Shown: positions 10,931 through 22,524 of the stretch, piece by piece
How positions within the stretch are numbered: the first letter of the stretch is position 1
Layout: each line of letters begins with the position of its first letter
DNA from: Notamacropus eugenii
Lineage: Eukaryota; Chordata; Mammalia; Diprotodontia; Macropodidae
Direction of reading: 5' to 3'
DNA: 64,000 nt
NCBI RefSeq assembly: GCF_028372415.1
Contig: NC_092872.1
Span: 91,060,575 to 91,124,574, forward strand
The notes under the pieces: generated by a model
The model's input: the letters and a program-made list of their open reading frames with translations, nothing else
Told to the model about the DNA's origin: nothing
Database searches by the model: none
Program-made: the position numbers and the translations under genes

Positions 10931-11117
10931 ATGTCCTTTCTGAAGCATGTATCGAGAATGAGAGATGGTCCAAATTATTCTGACTCCCTCATGTTGCTCA
11001 TGAAGGTACCAAGGCCCAGAGATATCTCTAGGGTCATCCAATGGGTTAATGACAATCCTAACATCTTCTGGCTCTTAGTTCAAGAGAAACATGGTGAAGC
11101 AGAATGGAAGTTTTAAA

Positions 11118-11300
11118 CTTTTTTTTTGCATCATAGACTCCCTTGCAATCTGGAGAAACCTATGGATACCTTCTCAAAATCATGTTTTGAAACGTATAGA
11201 ATAAAATACAAAGGATAACACAGAAAATCAATTACATTAGAAGCATTATAATTAAAAGAAAAAACAAGCTTACAGATTCCATGTCAAAAACCTTTTTTTA
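11118..11300. mobile_element. Old hAT (MER58-like) remnant
   Basis: 'atagactcccttgcaatctg', 'gaaacctatggatacct' and 'agaataaaatacaaagg' resemble old mammalian hAT-Charlie derivatives that end in TTAAGAACCCCTG. A second, better 3' end is at 37105-37205. Confidence 0.4.
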
Positions 11301-12394
11301 TACCAAACAGCCTAACCTGGTCTAGGTTTAGAGAAGACAGACAGCAGGAAACAGACCTCTTTGCTTTCACCTTTACCATAGATCAATGGCGGATAGGCCT
11401 TGGTTGTTCTGAGCAAGATCGATCTTCTATTAGAAACAGATATAATTACAAGTTCTACGACCGGAGAAAAAAAATCCATATGAGGTAGGGGAGGTACAGA
11501 ATAGTGTAGCTGGTGATGGGGGAGAGGGGATCAAGATGTCATGACCCTGGGACAAAAGTTACACCATTAAGTGATAAAGGCACTGGTTTGCCAGAAGAGG
11601 AGCTGAGAATCACCATGAGAAGAATTTCTCCTTCCCACCTCTCCCTCCCTCATACCCCCAGGCTAGTTATGGCTCTATGTGGAGTTACAGTAGGGAGAAG
11701 AATGTTTATGTGGTTTCCTCTGGGCAGGACCACCTTCCATCTCATTCCCCCTTCCCATCTCTTTCATGGGTTAAAATGAATTTTGGCAATCCCCAATTAA
11801 AATATAGACATGCTCATTGAAAGGAACACATTAAGAAGTCATCTGCTAACTCCTGGGCAGGGTCTATAGGAGGCAACCAGCAGAGAACTCAGTAACTATT
11901 TTGTTGTTAGAAGGACCGTGACGGGGAGTGAAAGGACCATTTGGTCAGTGCCAGCTATGGTTCTGGATTCCCAACTAAGTGTTTGGATATCATGCCCTCC
12001 TCCTAACTCCACCCCGCCCTCCCTTTGTGTAGTAGCCACATGTTGGGCTTTGACACAGGCAACTTCAACCTGACTCATCATAAAATCAATTTCTATGGAA
12101 AGTGGTTTCATTTTTATCCACTGCAGGTCAAACACCTAATGCTCCCAGCTGGGGACACAGTAGGGCTCTCCTGGGAGGAGAAAATACCTTCTCATCCATA
12201 AAGCTTTTCTTTATTTTCCAGGTGTATGTTAGAGCCAGAAGTTACTCCTGTCTGGAGGCCATGGACTATGCTAGATGAGCTAGACTTCTAACTTCTCTGT
12301 AAACTCATATAATTTATTCTAAAGTCAGCTATCCAGCTAGGAACTAGAGCACTGAAGCTGAACTGGTCTTGGATCCATAAAGGAGAGATTACTT
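11301..12394. other. Anonymous DNA
   Basis: About 1.1 kb with no recognised repeat, RNA gene or exon. Frames at 11513-11779 (+) and 11896-12135 (-) are under 90 codons without known motifs. Confidence 0.45.
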
Positions 12395-12625
12395 TTCAGG
12401 GAGTCAAGAGAACTGGCTTCTAACCCAGGCTCTGCCGATGACTTGCTGTGTAATCATGGGCAAATTATTTCACTTTTCTGGACCTATTTTTTTCTCACCT
12501 CAAAAAAAAAAACAAAAAACAAACCCAAAATCTGGATGATGATACCTGCCTGACTGACCTAATAGAGTTGTTGTCAAGATTATTTGAGATAATGAATGTG
12601 CTTTAAAAACAAAGACTTGTGGGTT
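12395..12625 (+). mobile_element. MIR copy
   Basis: Sense MIR order: 'actggcttctaacccaggct', 'gacttgctgtgtaatcatgg', 'caaattatttcacttttctg', and 'gatttgagat'-like 3' sequence near 12580. An A-rich expansion interrupts it at 12503-12525. Confidence 0.7.
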
Positions 12626-13659
12626 GTTTAAAAGGCTATGCACATTTCAGAGAATGGTCTTCCCCAAGAGGAGATGGGCATCCGCCACTTGACTCAATCA
12701 AATAAAAGCAGAAGTAATAAAAGTAAAAGGGGCTAATTGCCTCATTATTTTGGATCCCAATCTCCCATCCCAGTTTGAGGCAAACAGAGCACAAGGAGGG
12801 GAGGCCAGCAAGAGAAGGAAGTGATCATCTCCCAGGCCAAGTTAGATCTCAGAGCTTTAGCCTTTGCAAGGTAGAGTTTTGGTCTGCTCCCACACTTGCC
12901 ATTCATTCCCTCTGCTTTCCTGGACTTACAGTTAGTTAATCCTCTTGTTTTCCCTAGGTTGGGGATAATAACAGAGGGGGCAGATTAATTACTGGCTGGC
13001 TATTCCTGTTCCAAATATGTGGAGTGTTAAAAACACATGACTGATCCTTCATCCTCAGCAAGTTTGTCTCAGCCCCTTGGGATCTTGAAACATGTCTCCA
13101 TGTGTCTGTGTTTGCCCACCACCTCCTCCTCCTCTTGGGGCTTCATGGGTATGGCTGTGTAGAGACTTAGCCAAAGACCTGACCATTCCTGTGGGCTCTG
13201 CTAGCCCACATGGAGATACTAGGGAACCAGGGGCTGCAGCAAAGGGAGAGAATAGACTAAGGAGATACATTCCTGCACATGCTTGCTATTTAACAGGTTC
13301 CAGCTAAATCTACCTGGAAGAAGCAATATGAGGAATTGGGTATCCATATAGCAAGTGCCTTTCTGTTGCCTGCGTGCTGTGCATGGACCCATCTGGATTA
13401 TTAAATCACTTGCTCAGGCCCATTGACTCCTTTTTGTCTTTATCTCAGACTGCAGCTGCTGAGACCAGCAACTTTTGTGCCCATATATCTTTTGTGAAAT
13501 TTCAGCTTCTCTAGGATCATAAATTGCCTGACCATGTTTCCTTAGTGGTGGGAACACCCAGGGACAGAAATCACCTTTAGAATTCTTGAGGCATGAACAT
13601 TTCATTACTGGAAGGGAAGGAAGCACCCCATTCATATTCCATCAGATCCAGATGGGGCA
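12626..13659. other. Anonymous DNA
   Basis: About 1 kb without a recognised element. A CCT-rich patch lies at 13118-13135. Overlapping 71-codon frames on both strands at 13055-13307 look like composition effects. Confidence 0.45.
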
Positions 13660-13870
13660 AGGAACACACTTTTACTAAGCTCCTACTATGTTCCAGGCAT
13701 TACTCTTAAGTGCTTTTAACAGTTTTGTTTTGTTTTTTACAAATTTTGCAAACTTCACAATTTTTTTTTTTTTTTTACAAATTATCATCTCATTTGACCC
13801 TCACAGACCCCTGGGAGGTAGATTATTATCTTTATTTTATAGTTGAGGAAACTGAGGTAGATTGATCCAT
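13660..13870 (-). mobile_element. MIR copy
   Basis: 'taagctcctactatgttcca', 'catctcatttgaccctcaca' and 'ttgaggaaactgaggtag' in minus-strand MIR order, with a poly-T expansion at about 13760-13775. Confidence 0.75.
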
Positions 13871-14189
13871 AGGTTATGCCTATCTGTCTGTCTCTTGCCC
13901 CAAATGAGAAAGGTTCAAAGCAGAAATAGGAAGGAAAACAACATATTTTATTCCCTTAATGTGCCCCATGGGAATGTGGAAGACTTGGTGTGGGAGTCAG
14001 TGAACCTGTTATATATGAGATCACACCTGACCAGCTACAATTGCTATCAGAAACAGAATGCATAAGGAATGGAAACCAGCACTGTGCTGTCTAGGTCCAT
14101 TGGATTGGCCGGTCTGTACTTTCATCAGTCATTTAAGACAAAAGAAAATTGTTTCCTCAAATTGTTCTTTTTTTTAACAATCAGATTAC
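13871..14189. other. Anonymous DNA
   Basis: Nothing recognised. Confidence 0.4.
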
Positions 14190-14445
14190 ATGTTCCCTGA
14201 GAGCAAAGACCACATCTCTTTTTGGTTTTGTCTTTCCCATGGCACCTACCACAGCATTGAGCACATACTAAGTGCTCAAAAAAATCTAAGAAGGAGAGAA
14301 GGAAGAACTGGGGGGGGGGAGGGGGGGGAGGGGAGGAGGTCAGAAAAACTAGGTTCTAGTCCCACCCAGCTTTGCTATTAATTAGCTGTGTGATCTTGGG
14401 CAGGGTACTTCATGTCTTTGGACCTTATTTTCCTTTTTTTGTAAA
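14190..14445 (+). mobile_element. L2 end, G-rich patch and MIR fragment
   Basis: Positions 14190-14285 are a sense L2 3' end ('gagcacatactaagtgctca'). Positions 14306-14338 are a G-rich tract with runs of eight or nine G. Positions 14340-14445 are a MIR piece ('ttagctgtgtgatcttgggc'). Confidence 0.65.
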
Positions 14446-15559
14446 ATTCAAGTTTTGTCATTCTATGGTTTTTAAATGTCTGTTGTCAAGAGGCAAATCT
14501 GGGGGCTAGTTGCACATGAGTTGATTACTTGGGATAGCAGCAGGAACCCAGTCTGGTGAGTGATCAGCAAGGCAAATAAACAGGTGTGCCCAGCAGGCGC
14601 CATACCATGGAAATTAGCCACTAGAGCCTTGAGCAAAGACAACACAAGACAAAGGCTCTCAGTTCTGGCAAGTGTAAAGAGGAAGGTGACCTTTAAAGAG
14701 TGTGCTATATTTGTATTTCTGACAATACCAGGTAACACGGCTAAACCTGCACAAAGTGCAAATCTGCACTGGAAAGTGAAAGGGCTGGAGTCGTACCTCC
14801 TTTATTATCAGGAACAATGGAGTGTTCCTTGAAAAAAATAGAAGGCATTTCAAGTTTTTTAAGAAACAACAACAACAGAAGAAACAATATCTGAAAAGGT
14901 GGGGAATCTGAACCTAGAACAGGAGCCTGGAAGGTGGAAGAATGTAGCACAGATGAGGAAGGAGAAGGACCACTAAATACAAAAAAAGTCTGACACTCTT
15001 CTCATAGGTAAGAGTGCATCCTACACTTCAAGGAACAATGATGTGGTTCCATGAAAGGGAAAAGAAGAGTGGTCACCCCGCAACAGACAAGAGGGAGAAA
15101 GTGAGTTGATGGGTTGATGACTACCTGCTGTGAGATACCAAGGCAGTTTATTTAATGATGATGCTAACAATGGATTCCTTAAGAGATGCAAATTTGACAT
15201 ATATTAAAACGCATCTGGAGACTGATCAAATCTGAGAATTGCTCCTCACTTCATCAGAGAAACCTAAAAACATTGCAAGAGATCACAAATTACTTGGGTA
15301 AGACATTAAAGACTTTAAAGGCACAACCCAGGGATGCTGATTGAAGGTAGGGGCTTCAGAAAAGAAAGGCAGACAGCAAATTTTAAAGACAATGTATTTA
15401 AGAACAAGATTTGGATTTGTGGAACATCATTCAAAATATGCAAATAATGAGTTTTGGGCCAGGATTGGAGTGCAACCAATAAAGGACTATAAACATATAT
15501 TTGGAGTCTTGCAAATTCATTCAAAAAGACTTTAAAATGAAAAGGGAAGTGGGCTCAGA
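14446..15559. other. Unassigned DNA, possibly 5' part of a CR1/L3 copy
   Basis: No coding potential over 90 codons. The sequence runs without a visible break into the CR1/L3 fragment that follows, so it may be the upstream part of the same insertion. I cannot show homology directly. Confidence 0.35.
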
Positions 15560-16425
15560 GGAGAATACTGCCTCTATAAATCTGCCAAACTAAATAACAT
15601 AGAGAACAGCAGCTATGACCTAGAACAGTAAAAGAGAGACCCAGTAATTTATAGGAAGTATAATCAAAGAAAGGAACAAGCAATAAAAACCATTGCCTCA
15701 ACTGTATATACACATGGTAATAAATAGGATGAACTATGTAAAACAAAGGGAGATGTGTGTGAGATAGCTCTCAATATTAAGAATATTTATAAGTGTTAGG
15801 AAGTCCAGGAACCTTAAGTTGGACAGTCTTTGAGTAACGATCAACAAAAGGAGAAACAGGTGATATTATCATGGGAATAAGCTATAGACCACCCAGATAG
15901 AAGAAGGAAATGGATGAAAACAGACAGAGGCATGACATATAGATGATGGGGCATTTCATCTATCTGCAAAACTTTCAGTCTCTCTGTTTTTCCATCTCTT
16001 TGCATTTGCAGAAAGCAAAACAATTTTACAATTCTTGGTTTCTCTCAATGACAATTTTGTTTTTCAAAACTTGGAGGAGGCAACAAAGGGGCTGCTGTTC
16101 TGAACCTCATATGAACCAAGGAAGAACTGGTGGTTGAAGGAGAAATGTCAGGTACATTTGTAATAGAGAAAAGAGGAAAGATGAGAAAAGACAGGCATGC
16201 AATTTTGGATAGAATTTTGGAAGAACAATTTTAAACTGTTTAGAAAAATGATAGTTGGATCTTATAGGCTAAAATTATCTAGGGGAAGCTGGTGCAAGAA
16301 GAAGGGAATGTTCTTAAAAAATAAATTCTGAAGACGAACAGAAATCATTCCAATATTGCAGAAAAGGGGAAGCTGCCTGAAAACATCAATGTAGATTCAC
16401 AGGCAAATCATCATCCAGTTCATCT
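15560..16425 (+). mobile_element. CR1/L3 LINE, endonuclease region
   Basis: Non-LTR retrotransposon remnant. Conceptual translation near 15868-15990 gives YRPPR, then KKEMDEN and MMGHFIYLQ. This corresponds to the YRPP...E.D....MGDFN block of the CR1/L3 apurinic endonuclease. Near 16090-16170 another frame reads GAAVLNLI, a stop, then TKEELVVEGEMSGTFVIEK, as in the same domain downstream. The frame is broken by stops and shifts, and the catalytic GDFN is altered to GHFI, so the copy is dead. Old and 5'/3' truncated. Confidence 0.7.
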
Positions 16426-16439
16426 TCTTAAAAGGTGTG

Positions 16440-17085
16440 TCCTTCATACTCTCTAGGGGTTTAAAAAACAAACACCAACCAATACAACTCTCTGTGCTCA
16501 TACTCTCCATTCATTTCTGCACATTCACTTCTCAACCTATTTCATATGTTGATTTTGATCTCACCACTCAAATGAAACTGTTATCTACAAGGTTGCCTTT
16601 TAATTGCTAAACTTAGTGACGTCTCAGTCATCCTTCTTGTCTTCTCTGCAAGCTGACCACTTGTCCTCAGCCTGCAGTTGATCAGTCCCACTTTCCTCCT
16701 AGATACTCTCTCCCATGAGTTTTTATGGCATTGATCTCTCCTGATTCCGCTTCTGTCGTCTAATTCTCAGTCTCCTTTGCTGTTCCACCCCCATGGGGCT
16801 CTGTCCTAAGTCTTCTTCTTTTTTCTCTCTGTATCTTCTCTTTGTGATCCTTTTATCTCATTTGAGCTTGATTATAATTTTTATGCAAATGACCCCCAGA
16901 TCTATATGTCCAGTTTTAATCTCCCGAGCCTCAACTCCATTTCATTATTGAACATTTTTAACTGAATGTCTCAACCCTCAAACTCAACATATCCAAAATA
17001 GAAATCTTCTTTCCCTCCACACCTGCCTCTCCTTAATATTTTCATATTCCTGAATAAGGCACTTTCTTTTTTAAAATTATTATTT
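16440..17085 (+). mobile_element. L2 LINE, RT region (part 1)
   Basis: Reads as sense L2 ORF2: 'gggctctgtcctaagtcttc', 'atgcaaatgacccccagatc' (codes for the YADD-like block, here YANDPQI), and 'aactcaacatatccaaaata'. It continues at 18005-18195 and 18396-18790, separated by later insertions. Many stops; ancient. Confidence 0.75.
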
Positions 17086-17250
17086 TCAATAAACAAGTAT
17101 TTAATGTCTTGTACTGATGCACATATCAAATTGCATATGGTCTTAGGGAGAGGAAAGGGAGGGGAGGGAGAAAATTTGGAACTCAAAATTTTTTTCAAAA
17201 TGAATGTCAAAATTGTCTTTACATGTAAATGAAAAAATTACTATTTTTTA
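17086..17250 (+). mobile_element. L1 3' tip
   Basis: About 165 bp: 'ttgcatatggtcttagggag', a purine tract, 'ggaactcaaaatttttttc', 'aaaattgtctttacatgtaa'. It is an extremely 5'-truncated L1, inserted into the L2. Confidence 0.75.
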
Positions 17251-17995
17251 AAAACCAAGCATTTGTTTTCTCCCTTCAACTTCCCCCCCCCCCCCCACCA
17301 AAATGAAAGGAAAAAACTCCACAATCCTGCAACAAAATAGCAAAACAAATCCACATATTGGCTGAGTTGGGTAAAATTGTGTATCTCATTCTTTGTATTT
17401 AGCACATCATATCTCTGCGAAGATGTGAATATCATTCTTCATCATCTGTCCTCTGGAATCTTAGTTATTATTGGGTTTTGGATCAGAATTCTTAAGTTTT
17501 TCAAAATTGTTTGTTTTTGCACTGTTGTAGTTATAGTATGTCATTTTCCTGGTTCTGTTCACTATTCATCAGTTTCATATAAATCTTCCTGTTTCCCTGA
17601 AATAATTTCCTTTGTCATTTCTTATAGTGCAAGAAGTACTCTATCATGTCCACATATGATAATTTGTTTAATCATTCTCTAATTGATATGAAACTATTTC
17701 ATGGATATGAAATAGTTTCTAGTTCTTTGCCACTGCAAAATATTTTTGTATGTATAGATTCTTTGTCCTTTTTTTTTTGGTCTTTGGGGTATAAGTCTAG
17801 TTAGGGTATTTCTTGGTTAAAGGATATGGGCACATTTAGCAGCCTTTTTTGGTCATGGTTCCAAATTACTTTCCAGAATAACTGTACCAATTTGCAGCTA
17901 CATAAAAAGTACATTCATGGGGTATCACCATTTTTAAAGTTAGCAAGGTTCATGAATTTTAAGTTATTCTTGACTTTTCCTTTTTTTATCTCCTC
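17251..17995 (-). mobile_element. L1 3' fragment
   Basis: Minus-strand L1 3' region: 'tgcaacaaaatagcaaaaca', 'tcatttcttatagtgcaaga', 'ttctttgccactgcaaaata' and 'ggggtataagtctag'. A run of 16 C lies at 17283-17297. It splits the L2 with the adjacent L1 tip. Confidence 0.75.
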
Positions 17996-18004
17996 GTATT
18001 CAAT

Positions 18005-18195
18005 CAACTGTTAAGTCTTTGATTCTACCTCCACAGTATCTCTTACATTTGTCCCCTTTCCTCAAGTTTACTGCCAATACCCCAGCTCAAGCTCTTACCA
18101 CTTCGCAGCTATACTACTGTACTGCCAAAAGCTCACAGCTTCTTGTTTGTCTCTCAAATTTCATTCTCCAAATAGTTTCCAAAGTAATTTTCCTC
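18005..18195 (+). mobile_element. L2 LINE (part 2)
   Basis: Continues the L2 open-frame order: 'cctccacagtatctcttaca', 'gctcaagctcttaccacttc', 'caaagtaattttcctc'. Confidence 0.75.
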
Positions 18196-18395
18196 AGAGA
18201 ATAGAAAGAAGTTGAGGAGACATGATAAACAGGATAGTTTTGAAACTAACACGTATAATTTATTACATTCTTTTAAAAAAGTTATAAATAGTATTCATGT
18301 TTTAAGGTGATATCTTTTAAGGTTCCTCTGTGTATGTGGAACCCACATGTTCAATGTTTTTCAAGTACAGAATAACAATTTTATTTAAAAAATTA
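18196..18395. other. Unidentified ~200-bp insert in L2
   Basis: Interrupts the L2 between 'aattttcctcag' and 'acaactttaac'. It includes TTTTAAAAAA and TTTATTTAAAA motifs. I do not recognise the element. Confidence 0.4.
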
Positions 18396-18790
18396 TCTTC
18401 TTAAAACAACTTTAACTTACCCACCTGCTCAAAATCTTGACTCCTTATTGTCTCTAGAAGAAAATATAGGTTCCTTTGTTAGGCATTTAAGACTCTTCTC
18501 AGTCTGGTTCTAAGCTATCTTTCCAGGCTTATTTTCCCTTGTTCTCAATTATATACTCTACCTTCTAGCCAAACTGACCTACTTTGCTACTCCTCAAATT
18601 TGCCATGCCATCTTATGCCTTTGGACAGGCTGACCACTGATGCCAGAAATTGATACCTCCTCACTTCTACCTCTTAGGATTCCTGGCTTCCTTCAAGGTT
18701 CACCTCATAAGGAAAGACTTTCTCAACTCCTCTAGTGAGTGTTCTCTCTCCTACTTAGATGATTCTGGGATTCTCTGTTTACATGTAGTA
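18396..18790 (+). mobile_element. L2 LINE (part 3)
   Basis: 'cttattgtctctagaagaaa', 'cagtctggttctaagctatc' and 'ttcctggcttccttcaaggt' follow the 3' part of L2 ORF2 in order. Confidence 0.75.
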
Positions 18791-19289
18791 TCCCTTCAGC
18801 AGAACATAAGCACTTTGAGGAGGAGGCAGGGAGAGAGAGAATATTTTGGCTTTATTCATATGGTGCTTGCTATGAATAAATACAAAGTTGATAATTCATC
18901 GATCAGAAAAACATAAAATCTTTGAAGAAATGAATTATTTTCTATCCTTTCTTTGTTTCATCAGTGCTCTGCACATAGTAGTAAGTGCTTGCTGGTTTAG
19001 AACAGATGTATAGAATATGGAAACAAGTTGGGTAGACAACAGGCTGATTATAAAAATTTGGCATGGTCCTGTAAAAATAGCACACTCAGAATGAATTGTC
19101 TGGCCAAGAAAGATAAGGAGAATACAGCAACAGCAACAAAGAAAGCTTTTGATCACTATGTTAAGGAAAAAGGAAGACCCAGAAAGGGCTGGTCTAAGTG
19201 GATGTGATGGGAAATGGGGGGAAGACAGAGCTACTCAACTTTTATTTTATTTCCTCTGCCAAGGAAAATGATCTTTAGCTGGAGGAAAA

Positions 19290-19834
19290 CAGAATAAATA
19301 TGGTTAATAGGGAGTGGATATCCAGTATAAAAATATTTTGGAAAGTAATTTGGAATTATTTAAATAAAATGACTAAAATGTCCATACCCTTTGACCCAGA
19401 GAATCCACTCCTAGCCATATACTCTAAAGAGAATATTGATAAGAAGAAATCCCACATGTACACCGAATATTTGTAGTATCACTTTGTATAGTAGCAAAGA
19501 TGTCAATCAGGGAAAGACTAAACACATTGTAGTACATGAATGCAATAGGATATTATTGTGTTGTAAGAAATGATGAATATGATGAATACAGAGAAACATG
19601 GAATGATTTATATAAACTGATACAGAGTGAAATAAGCACAACCAAGAAAGCAATATACACAATGACTAAAACAAAGTAAATGGAAAGAACCATTATTGTA
19701 AAACAATCAAAAGTGAATGCTGCAGAATGACAAAGAACATGACTAGCTACCAAAAGAGATGAGAAAATACTCCTAATCTTACTCCTTTGCTGTGGAACAT
19801 TGCATATATTTTGAAACTTTTTCAGGTCAGGAGA
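19290..19834 (+). mobile_element. Older L1 3' end
   Basis: 'ccataccctttgacccagag', 'ggaaagactaaacacattgt', 'tgaaataagcacaaccaag' and 'gatgagaaaatactcctaat' are in L1 3' order. More diverged than the L1 at 6722. Confidence 0.75.
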
Positions 19835-20635
19835 TTTTTAGTGAAGTGCTCCAAAGATCTATGCTTGGTCCTCTGCTGCTTAATGTTTTCATCAATGACC
19901 CGAGTAAAGACATAGATGACTTCTGAAAGTGTGTGTAATGCTTTATGTCCATTTCTCTTCCAAATTAAATGCATTTTGTTTAATATATATTTAGAATAAA
20001 GTTTAATAAACATTATTCAGTGCAAAGTTAGGTAACATATTGACAATATTTAGATGAATCAAATCTGGGAGGGGTAGTTAGCATGTTAGATGATGAAATT
20101 GGGATGCAAAAAGATGATGCCAGGTTAGAACAAATTGATGAAGATGAAATTTAACGGATATTGGACTTAAAAAGTCAACTTTACAAGTACAAGATGAAGT
20201 TGGAGATGGATGAGGAAAAGATCCTTGTGTTTTAGTGAACTGAAAATTCAATATGAATAGCTGCTCCAAAAGCTAATCCAACTCTTGTGTTCATCCTTCA
20301 TTGCCAAAGAAGACCACGCCATCAGAAAAATGGTGACATGACTTGCACTTGACTTTGTTTTGAGTGAGGGAGGGGTGTGCAGGTCACCATCCTCCCTTCT
20401 CCTTCAGAGTCATCTCAATCCAGTGACCACATTCATCAGAATGACTGGAGATGACCCAGGATGCACTGGGAGGCCTTGGGCCCTTTAGGCCAGGTCTTTG
20501 CAGGTACTCACAATCCAACGCTATATACCCAGAGAGCCATATTGTGTAAATAAGGAAGGACGTATTTCCATTTTACTGTGTCCTGCTTGTAAAACATCTG
20601 GCATACTATGTTTATTTCTGGGCACCACACTTTTT
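19835..20635 (+). mobile_element. CR1/L3 LINE, RT region, split by RTE tail
   Basis: Sense CR1/L3: 'atgcttggtcctctgctgct' and 'atcaatgacccgagtaaaga' (RT palm), 'gatgaaatttaacggatatt', 'cttgtgttttagtgaactg', then after the insertion 'ttatttctgggcaccacac'. Degenerate reading frame. The element at 20283-20511 lies inside it. Confidence 0.8.
20283..20511 (-). mobile_element. RTE-type retroposon tail
   Basis: About 229 bp. On the plus strand it runs from 'gttcatccttcattgccaaa' through 'gtgacatgacttgcacttga' to 'aggtctttgcaggtactca'. The 3' end faces left. Flanked on both sides by the 8-bp repeat AATCCAAC (20275-20282 and 20512-20519), a target duplication within CR1/L3. Confidence 0.8.
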
Positions 20636-20979
20636 AAATTAAAAATTTAATTGTTTTTATTCTGAACTTAAACACCAAAAGAGCATTTCTATTTGTACAG
20701 CAGAACACAAAAAGAGGATCATGTGTGAAACCTAATCTCCATTTCATACCAACTGATTTTAAATACATATATTTAAAATCAGTTGGTATGAAATATATAT
20801 ATATATGTATATACATACATTTTACACATCCAAAGCTACCCTGCCTGGTGTTCTTCTTTCCAATCTTACCTCTCTTTTCATGTGTGCATTTAAAAAAAAA
20901 ATGTTTCCATGGCTTTTTTTGGGAGAGCATCACTATAGGTAATTCTACTTTTCCATCTCCAAACCTCTCCATTTAAAAA
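20636..20979. other. Unassigned AT-rich DNA with hairpin
   Basis: No family recognised with confidence. It contains the perfect inverted repeat listed separately, followed by an (AT)n patch. Confidence 0.4.
20741..20794. repeat. Perfect 25-bp inverted repeat (hairpin)
   Basis: Arms 20741-20765 and 20770-20794 are exact reverse complements around the loop CATA. The left arm begins ATTTCATACCAACTG and the right arm ends CAGTTGGTATGAAAT. No mismatch is present in surroundings that are otherwise old and diverged. Confidence 0.95.
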
Positions 20980-21430
20980 AAAAAAAGGACAAAGAAAAAA
21001 AAATTCATGACAATTAAGTATTATCAAATAAAATGATCATGTCCACAATTAAGCCACATGCCATGTCCAGAAATGTCATCACTTCTTTATGAGGAGAAGG
21101 GTAAAATGCTCCATCATAGCTCCTCTGGAGACATGATTAGTCACAGTATTGATCACAATTCTTAGATTTGAAATTGGTTTTTTTTGCTATGTTATTGTCC
21201 TTATATAAAATGTCCTGTTTCTATTCACTTTACTCTGCATCAGTTCATGCTCTCCAGAATTCTCTAAAATTAACTCTTTCATCATTTCTTATAGTGCTAT
21301 AATATTACATTATATATATATATATACACCTAAATATATATACCACAATTTGTTCAGTCATTTCCAAATTGATGAGTACTCCCTTAGATTCCCATTTTTT
21401 TCTTTTTTTCTTTGTTAATCCCCATTTAAG
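20980..21430 (-). mobile_element. L1 3' fragment
   Basis: 'attcactttactctgcatca', 'catcatttcttatagtgcta', 'ccacaatttgttcagtcatt' and 'ccaaattgatgagtactccc' are reverse L1 3' order, with an (AT)n patch at 21310. Confidence 0.75.
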
Positions 21431-21540
21431 GATCAGGAAGCTTATTTTGTTTGTGACTGATCTCTTTCCAGTTTAAACTTCCTTTTTTAAGGTCTCACCT
21501 GTTTCTTTAAGTTTAATGTAATTTCTACACCAAACTGGTA

Positions 21541-21543
21541 TGT

Positions 21544-21604
<61 letters not shown>
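21541..21604 (+). repeat. (TG)n microsatellite
   Basis: About 64 bp of TG with rare TA interruptions. It produces Val-Cys and Thr-His open frames that are not genes. Confidence 0.95.
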
Positions 21605-21605
<1 letters not shown>

Positions 21606-21606
<1 letters not shown>

Positions 21607-22160
21607 GTTGTTTGAGGTGTTCGAGGAAGACTAGCACCTCTGAGTTTGCTGAGTCTTTTTCTGGGATCCACCTTTGGTGTCTGTCTGGCATTCAGTTCTC
21701 ACCTGTAGCTCCAAGATGCTATGGCATGTACAGCAGCCACACTTTGATAAACTGTCTTCACAGATGGACCACACCAAGTTGAAGGTAACCAACCAGACTC
21801 AAACCCATTGGTGAGTTAGGGTGATGTTTTCCTCAAGCATGTAAAGACTCCTGCCAGCAGATGAGAACAATTTATTCGAATAGCCATGAAGGCAGGTGAA
21901 GTGGGTACTGTGGAGCACTTAGAGCTGGGTCGGACATGGAAGATGCCAAAGTCATCCACTGTATACCTAGCCATCACCAATCATCTCAAACATTTGTCCT
22001 GCCACTGGACTTTGATGACTCTGGAAAAGAGAGTAAGGCTGAGGATTTTGTGCAACCTTCTTCACTTAAATCCAGGAGTCAAGACATCATCCCTGTGATG
22101 TCATTGGTCATCTTTGAAAACAAAGGACAAACCAACAACAATGTGTGTGTGTGTGTGTAA
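21606..22160 (+). mobile_element. RTE-related retroposon
   Basis: About 540 bp. Head with 'ctccaagatgctatggcatg' and 'ctcaagcatgtaaagactcc'. 3' part with 'gatgtcattggtcatctttg' and 'caaaggacaaaccaacaaca', then a (TG)n tail. The last ~150 bp resembles the RTE-type tail at 38455-38848 and 20283-20511, whereas the 5' part differs. Likely a non-autonomous element moved by an RTE LINE. Confidence 0.65.
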
Positions 22161-22524
22161 TTGTCTTTTGTCTAGTTCTGATAAGAGTAAGGTTCTTATA
22201 TCTCTATTTTATATTTATTTCCCATTTGTATATTCTTCTTCTCATACTCTTTTATGACACAGTGAGTACTGGTTAAATGCACTAGGGATATTTGATCCTA
22301 TGAGGAGATATAGGTGGAATGTAATAGATGAATATTTAAAGGACTGTTGTTAGAAGGATGATTAGACATCTGGTTTACACAGAGACCAGAAGAAGAGAAG
22401 TGGGTAGAAATTTCAGAGCAGACTTAGATTCTATAGAAAGAAAAATTTCCTAACAATTATTTATCCCAGATTGTCATGTACTTCCTCTGAAAACAACGGG
22501 CTTACCCTCATTGCCTATATATTT
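22161..22524. other. Anonymous DNA
   Basis: Nothing recognised. Confidence 0.4.

Noticed and set aside
20634-20976. 112- and 83-codon frames on opposite strands
   Set aside because: Both exist because the perfect inverted repeat mirrors its own sequence; no protein family is recognisable.
21473-21782. Open frames with Thr-His or Val-Cys runs
   Set aside because: They read through a TG microsatellite on either strand.
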